Assembly: GCA_946626345.1 (NCBI GenBank)
Contig: CAMOUB010000002.1
Coordinates: forward strand, 1-45,109
Length of the DNA: 45,109 nt
Reading direction: 5' to 3'
Source: an uncultured Caryophanales bacterium
GTDB lineage: Bacteria; Bacillota_I; Bacilli_A; Acholeplasmatales; Anaeroplasmataceae
How positions within the stretch are numbered: the first letter of the stretch is position 1; each line of letters opens with the position of its first letter. A program made the position numbers and the translations under genes. Shown here one piece after another: positions 44,060 through 45,109 of this stretch. Under the pieces are notes generated by a model that was not told the DNA's origin, did no database searches, and saw only the letters and a program-made list of their open reading frames with translations.

Positions 44060-44907
44060 TTTAGAATCTCCTCAATATATTTACCTTCTCTTTTATATTT
44101 AATTAATGCAAATTTTACTTTATTATCTGAATCATTGACATCTTCTTCTTTTTGTTTATAATAAAATTCTCTTTCGGCTTTAGCTATATAGCATCTTTCA
44201 AGAATACTAATCTTACTTGTTGCCTTTTCAGTTAAAAAAACATATTGATTACCTAAATTAGTTGCAGCCAAACAATGCTTGCATTGTTCATCAGTTATTT
44301 CGCCATCAATAAATCTGTCAATTATTCTAAACATTCTATTATCAGCAATAGGCGCAATGACATAATCTGATTTCTTTACTTTTTCTATGATATTTTTAAT
44401 AATTTCATTATCTTCATATTCCTTTAATTTGCCTCTAAAATATGCAACCGCAAGCATCCACTCTTGATTAACATCAAAGAATTCACACTTTAAATCTTTA
44501 TTATCAAATTTCAAAATATATATTGATGAATCTTGGAATCTAGAGACAAATGATGTTGTTTGCTCGATAGACTCACCGCAATAAAATCCATTACCAAAAT
44601 CATTATTTGCTCTACCATAATTAGGTGATATTTCACCTTCTATTATATTTTTAGAACCATGAAATATAATTTTTGATTTAGGATTTTCTTCTTTATACAT
44701 CATTTCTTTAATTTTATTTATTTTAATTCCTTTTTTATACGCATAATTATATATTTTTTCTAAAGTTTCGTTAGTAGGATAATTTTCATCATTTTCAATT
44801 CGTGTAATTGTTTTTTTATCAATATCTATAGATAAAGACATTTCTTCTTGACTTAATTCAAACATTTCACGTATTAACTTTAAATCTTCATTAATTCTGT
44901 ATTTCAT
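44056..44907 (-). CDS. XRE HTH-DUF3990 protein (ADP-ribosyltransferase-like putative toxin)
   Basis: 283 residues from the ATG at 44907, eight bases after AAAGGATG; an ATG three codons earlier overlaps the ribosome site. Residues about 8-62 are a Cro/C1-type DNA-binding domain (FELSQEEMSLSIDIDKKTIT). Residues about 78-240 match DUF3990, which is related to ADP-ribosyltransferases: IIFHGSKNIIEGEISPNYGR, DFGNGFYCGESIEQTTSF and YVFLTEKA. The fusion would let the protein bind its own palindromic operators. It overlaps the antitoxin-GNAT gene by 4 bases. A well-defined promoter and inverted repeats lie upstream, next to tRNA-Leu. Confidence 0.78.
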   Translation of the reverse strand: MKYRINEDLKLIREMFELSQEEMSLSIDIDKKTITRIENDENYPTNETLEKIYNYAYKKGIKINKIKEMMYKEENPKSKIIFHGSKNIIEGEISPNYGRANNDFGNGFYCGESIEQTTSFVSRFQDSSIYILKFDNKDLKCEFFDVNQEWMLAVAYFRGKLKEYEDNEIIKNIIEKVKKSDYVIAPIADNRMFRIIDRFIDGEITDEQCKHCLAATNLGNQYVFLTEKATSKISILERCYIAKAEREFYYKQKEEDVNDSDNKVKFALIKYKREGKYIEEILK

Positions 44908-44935
44908 TTCGATCATCCTTTCAATTTACAACATA

Positions 44936-44964
44936 ATTATACCATATGCCACCAACAAGTTCAA
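44936..44964 (-). promoter_or_regulatory. Promoter of the XRE-DUF3990 operon
   Basis: On the minus strand: TTGAAC (44959-44964), a 17-base spacer and a perfect TATAAT (44936-44941), 28 bases before the start codon. Confidence 0.85.
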
Positions 44965-44997
44965 CAACTTGTTAGAGTCACTTGTCCCTAACAAGTT
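44954..44997. promoter_or_regulatory. Operator cluster with four ACAAGT/ACTTGT half-sites
   Basis: A perfect palindrome AACAAGTT-CAAC-AACTTGTT (44954-44973) covers the -35 box. Its right arm also pairs as AACTTGTTAG (44966-44975) with CTAACAAGTT (44988-44997), and a further ACTTGT lies at 44980-44985. This is what one expects for autorepression by the helix-turn-helix part of the adjacent gene. Confidence 0.75.
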
Positions 44998-45013
44998 TAA
45001 AAAGAAAAAGAAA

Positions 45014-45041
45014 AAGGCTTGATACGATATTGTATCAAACC
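45014..45041 (-). terminator. Terminator of the tRNA-Leu unit
   Basis: An 11-bp stem with one mismatch (45014-45024 with 45031-45041) and a 6-base loop, followed on the minus strand by TTTTTCTTTTTC. Confidence 0.85.
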
Positions 45042-45054
45042 TATTAAATCAAAT

Positions 45055-45109
45055 CTGGTGCCCGAAACAGGACTTGAACCTGCACTCTTGTGGAACTAGA
45101 TTCTAAGTC
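45055..45109 (-). tRNA. tRNA-Leu (TAG anticodon), 5' end outside the window
   Basis: The minus strand shows the anticodon loop CTTAGAA (anticodon TAG), a long variable arm typical of class II tRNAs, the T-arm CAGGTTCAAGTCCTG and the 3' end GGGCACCA. The acceptor 5' strand and D-arm lie beyond the right edge. Confidence 0.88.

Noticed and set aside
1-45109. Mycoplasma-type genetic code (TGA as tryptophan), suggested by the very low G+C
   Set aside because: TGA serves as stop in ktrB and the XRE-DUF3990 gene, at ATGA overlaps, and tryptophan codons are TGG throughout.

Overview
The window is very AT-rich (about a quarter G+C by eye) and densely packed with genes. It uses the standard genetic code: TGA ends ktrB and the DUF3990-type gene, and tryptophan is TGG. 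The tRNA genes encode CCA, promoters are sigma-A-like (TTGACA-N17-TATAAT), genes carry AGGAGG-type ribosome sites, and terminators are intrinsic hairpins. Together with KtrAB, DegV, a GPH-type sugar symporter, CcpA-type cre boxes and BspA-like leucine-rich-repeat lipoproteins, this points to a low-GC Gram-positive (Bacillota, class Bacilli, probably an Erysipelotrichales/RF39-like gut lineage). The lineage is an inference, not something read directly from a marker gene.

Layout. 1-3.1 kb: a partial secreted protein, an ECF sigma factor with its membrane anti-sigma-like partner, and a transglutaminase-like lipoprotein. 3.1-5.8 kb (+): pepT, a small XRE regulator and a pyridoxal-type kinase in one operon, converging on bioY. 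6.4-14.2 kb (-): an unknown two-TM protein, tRNA-His, a candidate small RNA, and a 1996-residue CvpA-like giant repeat protein. 14.35-15.7 kb: tRNA-Trp with a perfect 45-bp duplication of its 3' half, enclosing 1.26 kb of gene debris (remnant of a tRNA-integrating element). 16.2-17.1 kb: a LacX-type aldose epimerase. 17.1-23.6 kb: an accessory, decaying stretch. It holds a GGDEF fragment, a 1065-residue Sel1-TIR-NACHT (NLR-like) protein, a BspA/InlB-type lipoprotein, and fused fragments of an LRR protein and a response regulator, with three copies of one terminator repeat between them. 23.8-27.7 kb: a four-repeat lipoprotein and a Wzz-like protein. 27.8-34.4 kb (-): an alpha-galactoside operon (TetR, GPH symporter, GH36 alpha-galactosidase, GT-B-like unknown, galactokinase) with a clear promoter, tandem operators and a cre site. 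34.5-42.6 kb (-): a lipid kinase with the KtrAB potassium uptake system, DegV, a GNAT-Nudix fusion, ABC-F, an SGNH hydrolase and a PNPOx-like protein. 42.7-45.1 kb: a 20-bp-phased repeat array, then a toxin-antitoxin-like pair (XRE-DUF3990 plus antitoxin-GNAT fusion) with an operator cluster, beside a partial tRNA-Leu.

The best candidates for little-described biology are three. The first is the Sel1-TIR-NACHT protein, whose domain order is reversed relative to usual bacterial NLRs and which is flanked by a 64-bp repeat. The second is the XRE-DUF3990 / antitoxin-GNAT pair with its palindromic operators. The third is the GT-B-like protein embedded in the alpha-galactoside operon. Lower-confidence items are two promoter-to-terminator transcription units without a protein gene.
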